Of a stretch of DNA of 64,000 bases, positions 17,173 through 25,889 are shown one piece after another. Below the pieces are notes generated by a model, which did no database searches, was not told where the DNA came from, and was given only the letters and a program-made list of their open reading frames with translations. The stretch is from an uncultured Celeribacter sp. (GTDB taxonomy: Bacteria > Pseudomonadota > Alphaproteobacteria > Rhodobacterales > Rhodobacteraceae), in contig NZ_OY780935.1 of NCBI RefSeq assembly GCF_963675965.1, positions 1,283,501 through 1,347,500 of the forward strand. The letters run 5' to 3'. The translations under genes and the position numbers were made by a program. Each line of letters starts with the position of its first letter. Position 1 is the first letter of the stretch.

Positions 17173-17640
17173 TCATTCCACCTGCGCCGGACCGAAGCGG
17201 GCTGTCATCCGCGTCTCGATCTGGTCGCGGGCCTGACGATAGGCGTCCAGCTTGGCCTCCCGGCTTTCACCAATCCCCGTCGGGTCCATGATCGGCCAAT
17301 ATTCCACCTCGAGATGGTAGAACCGCGTTAGCTCCAGCGCGTGGCGTTGCGAGGCGGGCGACAGGGCCACCACCAGATCATAGGAGGAAATATCATCGCC
17401 CCATTCTTTCATGTCATCGAAAGAGCGGGCCTGATGGCGGTGGAGTTCAACACCGATCTCGGCACAGACCGCGACCGCGAACCCATCCACATCCAGATCC
17501 GAGTGCACCCCGGCGGATTGCACATAGACCCTTGTGCCGTAAAATTTCTTCATTAGCCCCTCAGCCATTGGCGAGCGGACAGAATTATGATCACAGCAGA
17601 ACAGGACCGAATGTGGAAGGCCTGCCGTCATCCCGCTCAC
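17173..17640 (-). CDS. Low-molecular-weight phosphotyrosine phosphatase family protein
   Basis: A 155-residue protein with the LMW-PTP/arsenate reductase loop C-DHNSV-R-S (CX5RS) near residues 15-22 and the general acid in IMDPTG. Its role may be phosphatase or arsenate reductase; the loop alone does not decide. GTG at 17640 overlaps the UPF0262 stop (GTGA); ATG at 17631, with GGGGGTG just upstream, is an equally good start. Position beside UPF0262 and hisD is conserved in Rhodobacterales. Confidence 0.88.
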   Translation of the reverse strand: MSGMTAGLPHSVLFCCDHNSVRSPMAEGLMKKFYGTRVYVQSAGVHSDLDVDGFAVAVCAEIGVELHRHQARSFDDMKEWGDDISSYDLVVALSPASQRHALELTRFYHLEVEYWPIMDPTGIGESREAKLDAYRQARDQIETRMTARFGPAQVE

Positions 17641-18113
17641 CCCCAGTGCAGCACGCAGATCAGGGTGAAAAGGCGTCTTGCTGTATCGATGTCGACGATT
17701 GCCTTGCCTTCCAAACGTTCTTGCAACACCCGCGCGCCTTCATTGTGGATGCCACGGCGGGCCATATCGATGGCCTCGATCTGACTGGGCGGCAGCTTTT
17801 TGACAGCGTCAAAATAGCTTTCACAGATCTGGAAATAGTCTTTCACAACTTGCCTAAACGGACCCAGAGACAGGTGAAACTCGGCGGCCTTTTCACCGTC
17901 TTCCGTCGTCAGATCGAACACCAGACGCCGTTCACGGATCGCCAGCATCAGCTTGAACGGCCCCTCAGACACTTTGCGCCCTTCGCGCTCAGGCAAAGAA
18001 AACGAGTTGTCTTCCAACAAATCGAAAATCGCGACCTTGCGTTCCTGTTCGATTTCCGGCGTCGGCGGTGCCAAACCGCTCTCGTCGATCTCAACAGATA
18101 GAAGCTTACTCAT
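17637..18113 (-). CDS. UPF0262 family protein
   Basis: A 158-residue protein matching the alphaproteobacterial UPF0262 family: ERKVAIFDLLEDNSF, GPFKLMLAIRERRLVFDL, IDMARRGIHNEGARVL. Function is not known. ATG at 18113 is preferred over GTG at 18119 because GAGGGTGG lies at proper distance. It overlaps the hisD stop by 8 bp and the phosphatase start by 4 bp, so translation is coupled through the three genes. Confidence 0.88.
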   Translation of the reverse strand: MSKLLSVEIDESGLAPPTPEIEQERKVAIFDLLEDNSFSLPEREGRKVSEGPFKLMLAIRERRLVFDLTTEDGEKAAEFHLSLGPFRQVVKDYFQICESYFDAVKKLPPSQIEAIDMARRGIHNEGARVLQERLEGKAIVDIDTARRLFTLICVLHWG

Positions 18114-19419
18114 CGCCACCCTCGTTCAGCCGGTCCAGCCGGGCCTGCACGGACAGGCCGTGTGCCTCAAGGCTTTCGGATGTGGCCAGACGGACCGCCG
18201 CCGGGCCGATTGCGGCCAGAGCCGCCGGGGACATCTTGGCAAGCGTCGTCCGTTTAAGAAAGTCCAAAACCGACAGGCCTGACGAAAAACGGGCCGAACG
18301 GGCCGTGGGCAGGACGTGGTTCGGGCCGCCAACATAGTCGCCCACCGCCTCTGGCGTGTAGGCGCCCAAAAAGATCGCGCCTGCGTGGTGGATCTTGACA
18401 GACAGCGCCTCCGTATCCTCGACACAAAGCTCAAGGTGTTCGGGCGCGAAACGATCTGACAGCATGGCCGCCTCATCAAGATCGCGCGCGGTGATCACCA
18501 CACCGAAATCCGCCCAGCTTTTGCCTGCAATGGCACGGCGCTCCAGCGTCCCAAGACGTTTTTCGACAGCCTCGGCCACCGCCTGACCGAACGCAGCATC
18601 ATCTGTGATCAGAATCGACTGTGCGCTTTCATCGTGCTCGGCCTGAGACATCAGGTCCACCGCCACCCAGTCCGGGTCATTGTACTTGTCCGCGATGACC
18701 AGAATTTCGGACGGGCCCGCGATCATGTCAATCCCGACCTTACCAAAGACACGGCGCTTGGCTGCGGCCACAAAGGCATTGCCCGGTCCGGTGATCTTGT
18801 CGACCGGCGCGACGCTCTGGGTGCCATAGGCGAAGGCAGCAATCGCCTGCGCACCGCCCATGCGATACACCTCGTCCACCCCGGCAATGCGCGCAGCCAG
18901 CAACACCAGCGGGTTCACTACGCCATCGGGCGTGGGCACCGCAACTGCCAACCGTTCGACGCCAGCCACCTTGGCCGGGATCGCATTCATCAGCACGGAG
19001 GACGGATAAGAGGCCAGCCCCCCCGGCACATAAAGCCCCGCCGCCGAAACTGGCGTCCAGCGCCACCCCAAAGTGGCCCCGTCGGGATCGGTCCAGAGCG
19101 CATCGTCCGGCATCTGCCGAACATGGTAGGCCCGAATGCGCTGCGCGGCCAGTTCCAGCGCCTCGCGATCCGCAACCGACACCTTTGCACAGGCGGCTTC
19201 GATCTCCGCCTCGGAAAACCGCAGCGTCTCTGCAGTCAGTTCAAGGCGGTCGAATTTCGCGGTCAGCTCAAGGACCGCAGCGTCACCGCGTGCGCGCACA
19301 TCGGCAATGATTTTGGCCACAGCGTCATCCACATCCGGGCTGTCCTCACGTTTCATCGTGAGCAGCGCCGCAAAGCGGGTTTCGAAATCAGAATCCGTGG
19401 TGGACAGGAAATGGGGCAT
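18106..19419 (-). CDS. hisD: Histidinol dehydrogenase
   Basis: A 437-residue HisD, which oxidises L-histidinol to L-histidine in two NAD-dependent steps at a zinc site. Clear blocks include LYVPGGLASYPSSVLMNAIPA, DKITGPGNAFVAAAKR, IDMIAGPSEILV and FAPEHLEL. Length is normal for the family. Start ATG at 19419 has an AAGGAG ribosome site, but that site and the start codon lie in a strong hairpin (19418-19445). Upstream are a secreted hypothetical gene and the DUF2948/murA block. Confidence 0.96.
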   Translation of the reverse strand: MPHFLSTTDSDFETRFAALLTMKREDSPDVDDAVAKIIADVRARGDAAVLELTAKFDRLELTAETLRFSEAEIEAACAKVSVADREALELAAQRIRAYHVRQMPDDALWTDPDGATLGWRWTPVSAAGLYVPGGLASYPSSVLMNAIPAKVAGVERLAVAVPTPDGVVNPLVLLAARIAGVDEVYRMGGAQAIAAFAYGTQSVAPVDKITGPGNAFVAAAKRRVFGKVGIDMIAGPSEILVIADKYNDPDWVAVDLMSQAEHDESAQSILITDDAAFGQAVAEAVEKRLGTLERRAIAGKSWADFGVVITARDLDEAAMLSDRFAPEHLELCVEDTEALSVKIHHAGAIFLGAYTPEAVGDYVGGPNHVLPTARSARFSSGLSVLDFLKRTTLAKMSPAALAAIGPAAVRLATSESLEAHGLSVQARLDRLNEGGDE

Positions 19420-19445
19420 GTCGGTCTCCTTGGTCAGACCGACAT
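19418..19445 (-). promoter_or_regulatory. Hairpin sequestering the hisD ribosome site and start codon
   Basis: Perfect 10-bp arms (19418-19427 and 19436-19445) with an 8-nt loop. Read on the minus strand, the loop plus 3' arm contain AAGGAG and the arm ends in the AU of the hisD AUG. The 5' arm itself begins with AUG followed by three codons to UGA. Such a structure would limit hisD translation unless melted. Confidence 0.6.
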
Positions 19446-19459
19446 AGCGCGGGTTTGCG

Positions 19460-19483
19460 CGGGCCTCAAGCGGCTGAGGCCCG
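19460..19483 (-). promoter_or_regulatory. GC-rich hairpin after the secreted hypothetical gene
   Basis: Perfect 9-bp stem (19460-19468 with 19475-19483), 6-nt loop, 14 bp past the stop codon at 19497. No T run follows, so it is more likely an mRNA-stabilising or rho-assisted 3' structure than a classical terminator. Confidence 0.45.
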
Positions 19484-19496
19484 GCACCGGCGCAGT

Positions 19497-19961
19497 TTAG
19501 CCGCGATAGGCGTCTTTGCGGGGGCGCAGCTCAAATTCAACCTCGGCCCCCTCCGGCGGCACCGGGGTGTTGGTCACCTTGCAGTCAACTTGCTGGCCAA
19601 TGAAATCGAGATCCTTGCCACCACCGACCACCCGCGTGAACCAGTCCAGGTTGCTGGTGAGAATCCGGCCTTTCAGGGTTACGGCGGAATCCCGCAGTGC
19701 AAGACGGGTGAACTTCTTGGTGCCATAGGCGGGACCGCGCGTGGCGTAGCCCCCGCACACAGTCAGATAGCTATCCGTAACGTAGATCTGCCAGAAAATG
19801 TGGGTCTCCCCCATTTTGTCCCAGTTCCAGACCGAGTGCGCATATCTCTCGTCAATCGTCTCAGTGCCGGACGCTCCAGCAGCATTGACCGACGTGCCAG
19901 CCATGATTCCAAATACAGCAGAAAGCCCCAGCGCAAGCAGGGCGTGACGAACAGCTTTCAT
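19497..19961 (-). CDS. Secreted hypothetical protein
   Basis: A 154-residue protein that I do not recognise. It has a signal peptide (basic KAVRH, hydrophobic ALLALGLSAVFGIMAG, cleavage near VNA-AG) and a mature part of about 128 residues rich in beta-prone sequence. The mature part has two cysteines (TVCGGYA and VDCKVT), which could form a disulfide in the periplasm. It sits between hisD and DUF2948 as a single gene with its own upstream gap of about 85 bp. Codon use looks native. Confidence 0.7.
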   Translation of the reverse strand: MKAVRHALLALGLSAVFGIMAGTSVNAAGASGTETIDERYAHSVWNWDKMGETHIFWQIYVTDSYLTVCGGYATRGPAYGTKKFTRLALRDSAVTLKGRILTSNLDWFTRVVGGGKDLDFIGQQVDCKVTNTPVPPEGAEVEFELRPRKDAYRG

Positions 19962-20045
19962 GAATTCCTCTAAATAATCTTTTCCGTTTATAACAGTAAG
20001 GAAAGCATGACCTCTGGAACGGCAGAGGTAAAAAACGAAAAGAGT

Positions 20046-20525
20046 TTAATCGTCGTGGCTTGGCACCTGGTGGGAGGGCGCCACATAGGGCCGCGTCACG
20101 TCCTTGAGCGTGACATCCAGCGCTTCGACGTCGAGCGCAATGGTTCCGTCCCCCGCCAGCGTGATCTCCACCGTGCCCATGCCGTCTTCTGTCGGCGCAA
20201 AGGTGATCGCGAGGATCGACAGGATCAGATCCTTGTCTGCGCGCGGCACGCCGGAAGACCGCGCCGCCATAACATCTTCGAACAACAGCACCGCCTGCAC
20301 CCGCTCGACCGGGCGATTGCGTTTTTGCGCGATGTCGACGTCTTCCCAGCGGAAGCGGTTCAGCAAGACCGCAAAGCGGCGCTGCGCCGGATCATAGGAA
20401 ATTTCCCCGACCGGCACCACCGCATCCTGCGCCAGCGCGGAAATCACCGTCAGATCTTCGGAATCCAGCGCCTTGAGCCGCAACGGCTGCTCACCACCGT
20501 CTTCAAATCGGGCGTCTTCGACCAT
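20046..20525 (-). CDS. DUF2948 family protein
   Basis: A 159-residue protein of the alphaproteobacterial DUF2948 family: PLRLKALDSEDLTVISALAQDAV near the start and RFAVLLNRFRWEDVD, then VLLFEDV. Function unknown; no membrane or secretion signal. Lies 11 bp after murA on the same strand, so it is probably in the murA transcript. Confidence 0.85.
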   Translation of the reverse strand: MVEDARFEDGGEQPLRLKALDSEDLTVISALAQDAVVPVGEISYDPAQRRFAVLLNRFRWEDVDIAQKRNRPVERVQAVLLFEDVMAARSSGVPRADKDLILSILAITFAPTEDGMGTVEITLAGDGTIALDVEALDVTLKDVTRPYVAPSHQVPSHDD

Positions 20526-20536
20526 TTGCCAATCCT

Positions 20537-21805
20537 TTACGCTGAGATCCGTTCAATGTGGGCACCGATGCCGGACAGTTTCTTTTCAACGAACTCATAG
20601 CCGCGATCCAGGTGATAGACCCGCGACACCACGGTTTCGCCTTCAGCCGCAAGCCCCGCCAGAATGAGCGACACGGACGCCCGCAGATCGGTGGCCATCA
20701 CCGGCGCGCCTTTCAGCTTATCGACGCCATGCACGGTGGCATGACCGCCATGGACCTCGATATTGGCCCCCATTCGGATCAGTTCCGGCGCATGCATAAA
20801 GCGGTTCTCGAAAATGGTTTCTTCCAGCACCGAAGTGCCCTCGGCGGTGCAAAGAAGGGCCATCATCTGCGCCTGCAGGTCGGTCGGGAAGCCCGGAAAG
20901 GGCTCCGTGATCACATTCACCGCCTTAACCCGTTCGCCATGACGTTTGACGGTCAGACCGCGATCGTTTTCCGTGACCGAAATGCCGGCCTCTTCGAGTT
21001 TTGCGGCAAAGCTTTCGACCAGCGCCAGCTTGCCGCCCAGGCAGGTGACCTCACCACCGCAGATAGCGGGTGCCAGCATGAAAGTGCCCAGCTCGATCCG
21101 GTCGGTCACAACCGGATGCGTGGCGCCATGCAGGCGGTCGACGCCCTGAATTTCAATCCGGGACGTTCCCGCGCCTTCGATTTGGGCGCCCATCTTGTTG
21201 AGGCAGTCCGCAAGATCGACGATCTCGGGTTCGCGGGCTGCGTTTTCCAGCACCGAGGTGCCCTTGGCCAGAGATGCCGCCATCAGAAAATTTTCCGTCG
21301 CTCCGACGGAGGGGAAGCGCATATGATGCACAGCCCCCTTCAGACGACCGCCGGCCACTTTGGCGTGCAGATAGCCGTCTTTTAGCTCAATCTCTGCGCC
21401 CAGCGCCTCAAGCGCCGTGGTGTGCAGATCCATCGGGCGCGCACCGATGGCGCAACCGCCGGGCAGAGACACGACCGCATGCCCGAGACGGGCCAGCAGA
21501 GGGCCGAGAACCAGATTGGACGCACGCATCTTGCGCACGATGTCATAATCCGCAACCGGTGTGATCTCGCCGTGGCAGGACATGGCCTGCACCTTGCCGT
21601 CCTGAAGCGCGGTGATTTCCGCGCCGAGCGACGATAGCAGCGCGGTCATGGTCTTGATGTCAGACAAGCGCGGCGCATTGGTCAGCGTCAGCGGCTCATC
21701 CGACAACAGCGTCGCAGGCATAAGCGCAAGACAGGCGTTCTTGGCCCCCGCGATTTCAATGTCGCCATTCAGAGGCCCGTTGCCCCGCACCAGAATCGAA
21801 TCCAT
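20537..21805 (-). CDS. murA: UDP-N-acetylglucosamine 1-carboxyvinyltransferase
   Basis: A 422-residue MurA, the first committed enzyme of peptidoglycan synthesis, which joins enolpyruvate from PEP to UDP-GlcNAc. Lys22-Asn23 in GAKNACLA and the loop cysteine Cys118 in PGGCAIGARP (target of fosfomycin) are both present. Length is standard. The preceding 51-codon gene ends 9 bp upstream and its 3' end carries the murA ribosome site. Confidence 0.97.
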   Translation of the reverse strand: MDSILVRGNGPLNGDIEIAGAKNACLALMPATLLSDEPLTLTNAPRLSDIKTMTALLSSLGAEITALQDGKVQAMSCHGEITPVADYDIVRKMRASNLVLGPLLARLGHAVVSLPGGCAIGARPMDLHTTALEALGAEIELKDGYLHAKVAGGRLKGAVHHMRFPSVGATENFLMAASLAKGTSVLENAAREPEIVDLADCLNKMGAQIEGAGTSRIEIQGVDRLHGATHPVVTDRIELGTFMLAPAICGGEVTCLGGKLALVESFAAKLEEAGISVTENDRGLTVKRHGERVKAVNVITEPFPGFPTDLQAQMMALLCTAEGTSVLEETIFENRFMHAPELIRMGANIEVHGGHATVHGVDKLKGAPVMATDLRASVSLILAGLAAEGETVVSRVYHLDRGYEFVEKKLSGIGAHIERISA

Positions 21806-21814
21806 TCGCTCGCC

Positions 21815-21970
21815 TCACTCGTCCGTTTTATCGTTCTCATCCGCATGGCGTGCCCGCGCCTGCGCCTTGCGCCGCTGAAGATTCGCCTTGAGCGCCGCCT
21901 TCAAGCGCTCATCGCGGGATTTCGGAGCGTGCTTGTCGCGTTTTCGGGATGGATCGGTTTTGTTTTCCAT
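21815..21970 (-). CDS. Small highly charged protein upstream of murA
   Basis: A 51-residue reading frame starting MENKTDPSRKRDKHAPKSRD and ending NDKTDE, rich in Lys, Arg, Asp and Glu (predicted mostly helical, soluble). It has ATG at 21970, a TGA stop at 21815-21817 and lies 9 bp ahead of murA. The codon pattern looks real (third positions GC-rich), and its middle DERLKAALKANLQRRKAQARAR is amphipathic. Small basic proteins of this kind often precede murA in alphaproteobacteria. Function unknown; it may be an RNA- or DNA-binding accessory or a translational coupler for murA. Confidence 0.7.
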   Translation of the reverse strand: MENKTDPSRKRDKHAPKSRDERLKAALKANLQRRKAQARARHADENDKTDE

Positions 21971-22201
21971 AAAACTGCATGTAGCCAAAGCACCTCGTCG
22001 CGTCCAGCCTTTGCCCGAGCAACGGCGGCATCTCGCAGGGCATGAGGCATCAGGGCCAGCCGATACAGGGGGCGCGACAGCAGTAGGACAAAAATCTTTC
22101 TCCCACCTCCATTTTTCTCAAAAAGGCGCTTGCACCCCATGGCGATCACGTCTAATTAGCCGCCCACAGCGACGGTGATACGGATCACCACCGCACCCGG
22201 C

Positions 22202-22276
<75 letters not shown>

Positions 22277-22563
22277 TTTTCCAATGATATGCGATCAAGG
22301 AGCTCGGCTCCCATGCATGTTTGGGCATGGCGTTTGTTGATCCTTTTCTCCATTCGGCAGAGGCCCCTTCGGCGTTGATTTCCACAGGCTAAAGAGCTGC
22401 CTACAGGAATTCCCCGCCTTCGATATTCCGGGAAACGGCAGCAATGGAGCCGGCCGCAATTGGGACAGTCCCAAAGCAAATGCCCGCGCAGGTGACTGCA
22501 CAGGCGGGTTTCTCAATTCCTCAGGCAGCACGCACCCAAGATGCGCAAAGGTCCCGTCCTGGC
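22277..22563. other. Intergenic region with a 15-bp palindrome and a stem-loop
   Basis: No credible gene. It holds TTGGGAC-A-GTCCCAA (22460-22474), too short-looped to form an RNA hairpin and so more like a protein site. It also holds a stem-loop with arms CCCGC (22483-22487) and GCGGG (22504-22508), an inner GCAG/CTGC stem and TTTCT after it, possibly the terminator between tRNA-Thr and the convergent dehydrogenase gene. Confidence 0.4.
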
Positions 22564-24078
22564 TCAGGCCAGATCGTCAGGAAGGATGCCTTCGGGCAGG
22601 TTCTGATAGCACACCGGGCGCAGGAAACGGCGGATCGACAAGGTGCCGACCGAAGTCGCCCCGAAATTGGTCGAGGCCGGGTAAGGCCCACCATGCACCA
22701 TGCTGTCGCAGACTTCGACACCGGTCGGGAAACCATTGGCCAGCACACGCCCGGCCTTGCGCTCCAGGATCGGCAGCAGGCGCCGCGCCAGCTCCGTATC
22801 GCCATCATCCATATGCAGCGTGGCCGTCAACTGCCCGTCAAAGCTGCGGGCGACACGGTCCATTTCATCGGCATCCTTGGCCACAACGACCAAACCCAGT
22901 GGGCCGAAGACCTCTTCTGAGAGCGCGTGATTGCCCAGCCAGTCAGCGGCCGCGACCTTAAACAGGAACGGTTTCGCTTCACGGCGGTCACACATCGAGG
23001 TCAGAAGATCCTGAACCCCGGACTGCGCGCCAATGGCATCGGCACCGGAGCGGTAGGCATCGGCGATGCCGTCAGTCAGCATGACCTGACCGCCGCTGGC
23101 GGAGAGCGCCTCCAGAGCCGCCGTGACAAAGGCATCGGCTTCCGGCCCTTCAGTCACCACGACGATACCCGGATTGGTGCAGAACTGCCCTGCCCCCATG
23201 GTCAGCGACCCGGCCCAGCCAGCGCCCAGCTCCGCGCCCCGGTTGGCCAGCGCAGAGGGCAGCATAAACATCGGGTTCACCGAGCCAAGTTCGCCAAAGA
23301 AGGGGATCGGTTCCGGACGCGTAGCACAAAGATCGAACAGCGCCCGTCCCCCGGCCAGAGACCCGGTGAAACCGACCGCCTTGATCAACGGATGCTGCAC
23401 CAGGCTCTGGCCCACGCTGCGCTCGCCGCCCTGCACCAAAGAGAAGACGCCTTTGGGCATGCCGGTTTTCTCGATGGCGGCGTGGATGGCTTCGGCAATG
23501 ATTTCGCCAGTGCCGGGGTGGGCTTCATGGCCTTTGACGACGACCGGGCAGCCTGCGGCCAGCGCGGCGGCGGTGTCGCCCCCGGCGGTGGAGAAGGCCA
23601 GCGGGAAGTTCGACGCCCCAAAGACCGCAACCGGACCGATCGGACGCTGCATCAAGCGCAATTCCGGGCGCGGCGCCGGTTGGCGATCCGGCAGCGCCGG
23701 GTCCAGACGCCGGTCCAGATAGTCGCCTTTGAGAATGTGATCGGCAAAGAGACGCAATTGCCCCGTGGTGCGCCCGCGTTCACCCTGAAGCCGCGCTTCA
23801 GGCAGACCGGATTCTTCGGCGCCGATCTGGGTGATTGCCTCGGCGCGGGCTTCGATCTCATCGGCGATCGCATTGAGGAAACCGGCGCGGGTTTCGCGGC
23901 TGGCATAGCCGTAGCTCCAGAAGGCTTCTTCTGCGGCCTGCACCGCGCGATCCACCAGTTCGGGCGAACCTACGGAAAACGCATGGGCGTCTCCGTGGGC
24001 AGGTATTGATTTGAACTGCGCCTCCGTCCCGATCCAGTCGCCTGCGATCAAATGCTTGCCGTGTGGGGTAAACGTCAT
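22564..24078 (-). CDS. 2-Oxoglutarate semialdehyde (2,5-dioxovalerate) dehydrogenase
   Basis: A 504-residue aldehyde dehydrogenase. Visible active-site residues are Asn157 (GASNFP), general base Glu263 (FFGELGSVNP) and nucleophile Cys300 (GAGQFCTNPG). The sequence type (HLIAGDWIG start; CDSMVHGGPYPAST end) is that of NADP-dependent ketoglutarate semialdehyde dehydrogenases, which complete hydroxyproline, arabinose or glucarate breakdown to 2-oxoglutarate. Start at 24078 has AAGGA upstream; a longer reading adds unrelated residues. It is divergent from the amino-acid ABC importer, and the DapA-type deaminase that makes its substrate is at 30995. That points to the hydroxyproline pathway. Confidence 0.9.
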   Translation of the reverse strand: MTFTPHGKHLIAGDWIGTEAQFKSIPAHGDAHAFSVGSPELVDRAVQAAEEAFWSYGYASRETRAGFLNAIADEIEARAEAITQIGAEESGLPEARLQGERGRTTGQLRLFADHILKGDYLDRRLDPALPDRQPAPRPELRLMQRPIGPVAVFGASNFPLAFSTAGGDTAAALAAGCPVVVKGHEAHPGTGEIIAEAIHAAIEKTGMPKGVFSLVQGGERSVGQSLVQHPLIKAVGFTGSLAGGRALFDLCATRPEPIPFFGELGSVNPMFMLPSALANRGAELGAGWAGSLTMGAGQFCTNPGIVVVTEGPEADAFVTAALEALSASGGQVMLTDGIADAYRSGADAIGAQSGVQDLLTSMCDRREAKPFLFKVAAADWLGNHALSEEVFGPLGLVVVAKDADEMDRVARSFDGQLTATLHMDDGDTELARRLLPILERKAGRVLANGFPTGVEVCDSMVHGGPYPASTNFGATSVGTLSIRRFLRPVCYQNLPEGILPDDLA

Positions 24079-24324
24079 GGGATATCCTTTCTCACTGCGG
24101 AAACCTCGCCTCTGGCTCAGGGCGCTTTTCAAAGCGCTTAAAAGCCTGCCAAATCGCCCAAAAACAAGGCCTTTCCGATGCGAGGTTTGCCACCGATTTT
24201 CGTTGGGGCAGCTATATTGAATTTTTTCCGATTGCGCCAGTATTTTTCTTTTAGGAAAATTATTGCAAAAAAAAATCAAAGGCCGCATGGTCAGACAGGG
24301 AATCAACAGAGAGGACTACAAAAA
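24079..24324. promoter_or_regulatory. Divergent promoter region, dehydrogenase / hydroxyproline importer
   Basis: A 246-bp AT-rich stretch separating oppositely directed genes, so it must hold both promoters. A TTTTTCTTTT tract (24243-24252) and ATTATTG (24259-24265) recur in the same order at the start of the XRE-cupin gene (29088-29114), a possible shared regulator site. The importer ribosome site is GAGGA at 24311-24315. Confidence 0.45.
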
Positions 24325-25134
24325 ATGAAAAAAACGACACTGCTTGCCGCGCTGCTCGCCACCTCCGGGATCGCCAGCGCCGCTCACGCAGATATGCTGG
24401 ATGACATCATTTCTTCCGGCACCCTGCGTTGCGCCGTCGTGCTCGACTTCCCGCCGATGGGGATGCGCGACGAAGACAACAACCCGATCGGCTTTGACGT
24501 CGATTACTGCAACGATTTGGCCGCCGCCCTTGGCGTTGACGCTGAAATCGTCGAAACCCCCTTCCCCGAACGTATCCCGGCGCTGATGTCCGGCCGCGTG
24601 GACGTGGGTGTTGCCTCGACCTCTGACACGCTGGAACGCGCCAAGACGGTCGGTTTCTCCATCCCCTACTTCGCCTTCCAGATGGCCGTCACCGCCAATG
24701 ACGAAGCTGACATCGGCTCGTTTGAGGACATGAAAGGCCACACCGTGGGCGCCGTTGCAGGCACCTATGAAGCCATCGCCCTCGAAGAATATGTCAACGA
24801 ATGGGGGGAAGGCAGCAAATTCCGTCCCTATCAGACCCAGGCAGACGTCTTCCTGGCGCTGAGCCAAGGCCAGCTGGACGCCACCGTGTCCACCTCCACC
24901 GTGGCGCAGGCCAATGTGAAATCCGGCAACTTTGACGACATTTCCGTGGTCGGCATGGCGCCCTTCGACATCGACTATGTCGGCCTGTTCACCAAGCGTG
25001 ACGAATATGGTCTGATCAACTACCTGGACCTCTTCGTGAACCAGCAGATCCGCACCGGTCGCTACGCAGAGCTGTATGAAAAATGGGTCGGCGGCGAACT
25101 GCCGGACCTGACAGTGCCCGGCGCATATCGCTGA
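24325..25134 (+). CDS. Amino-acid ABC transporter substrate-binding protein (family 3)
   Basis: A 269-residue SBP_bac_3 protein with signal peptide MKKTTLLAALLATSGIASA (cleavage near AHA-DM). The mature part (GTLRCAVVLDFPPMGMRDE, IGFDVDYCNDLAAALG, RVDVGVASTSDTLERAKTVGFSIPY) is typical of polar amino-acid binders. Start at 24325 has a ribosome site; upstream in-frame codons do not look coding. It leads an operon with two permeases and an ATPase. Because hydroxyproline enzymes surround it, hydroxyproline or proline betaine-like compounds are the likely ligands. Confidence 0.9.
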   Translation: MKKTTLLAALLATSGIASAAHADMLDDIISSGTLRCAVVLDFPPMGMRDEDNNPIGFDVDYCNDLAAALGVDAEIVETPFPERIPALMSGRVDVGVASTSDTLERAKTVGFSIPYFAFQMAVTANDEADIGSFEDMKGHTVGAVAGTYEAIALEEYVNEWGEGSKFRPYQTQADVFLALSQGQLDATVSTSTVAQANVKSGNFDDISVVGMAPFDIDYVGLFTKRDEYGLINYLDLFVNQQIRTGRYAELYEKWVGGELPDLTVPGAYR

Positions 25135-25211
25135 TCTGAGCCCACTTTCACGGCGGCGCGGTTTTTACCGCGCCGCTTTTCCTTCCGCTCCAGATCAGAT
25201 GTGAAACGGTA

Positions 25212-25877
25212 ATGTTCGATTACACTTTCCAATGGAAGCAGGCCCTCGCGCGCCTGCCACAAATGCTGGATGGCGCTGTGGTCACCATGGAGGTCGCTAT
25301 CCTGTCGATGCTGATCGGCATCCTCCTTGCGGTTGTCCTGACGGTGATGCGCCTGTCCAATTCCCGCCCGCTGAATGCCATCGCGACCACATGGGTCGAG
25401 ATTGCCCGCAACACACCCGCCCTGTTCCAGATTTACATGGCACACTTTGGTGTGGCGAGTTTCGGCATCCATTTCAGCCCCTTCATCTCCCTGCTTATCG
25501 GGATCACCTTCAACAATGCGGGCTATCTGGCCGAAAACTTTCGCGGCGCGCTCAAGGCCATCCCTGACACGCAAACCCGTGCGGGACGCTCGCTTGGCAT
25601 GACAGAAATCCAGGCTTTCCGGCTGATCATCCTCCCGCAAATGCTGCGCATTTCGTTCCTGCCGATGACCAACCAGATGGTCTGGGCCATTTTGATGACC
25701 TCGCTCGGTGTGACCGTGGGCATGAATGCTGATCTCTACGGCGTCACCCAGGATCTGAACGCGCTGACTTTCCGTACGTTCGAGCTGTTCGCTCTGGCTG
25801 CAGTGATCTTCTACGTCATCACCAAAATCATCACACTCGGTGCGCGGCTGATCGCAGCCCGTCTGTTCCGGTATTGA
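25212..25877 (+). CDS. Amino-acid ABC transporter permease 1 (HisM/GlnP family)
   Basis: A 221-residue permease with about five membrane helices and the BPD_transp_1 cytoplasmic loop (AGRSLGMTEIQAFRLIILPQMLR), the EAA contact with the ATPase. It probably pairs with the next gene as a heterodimer. It is 77 bp after the binding-protein gene, with GC-rich dyad symmetry (CGGCGCGG / CCGCGCCG) between them that may lower downstream expression. Confidence 0.9.
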   Translation: MFDYTFQWKQALARLPQMLDGAVVTMEVAILSMLIGILLAVVLTVMRLSNSRPLNAIATTWVEIARNTPALFQIYMAHFGVASFGIHFSPFISLLIGITFNNAGYLAENFRGALKAIPDTQTRAGRSLGMTEIQAFRLIILPQMLRISFLPMTNQMVWAILMTSLGVTVGMNADLYGVTQDLNALTFRTFELFALAAVIFYVITKIITLGARLIAARLFRY

Positions 25878-25889
25878 GGGAGTAAAACC

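Noticed and set aside
21901..22149. 82-codon minus-strand frame overlapping the small murA-upstream gene
   Set aside because: Out of frame with the charged 51-codon gene and lacks a ribosome site; the small gene fits better.
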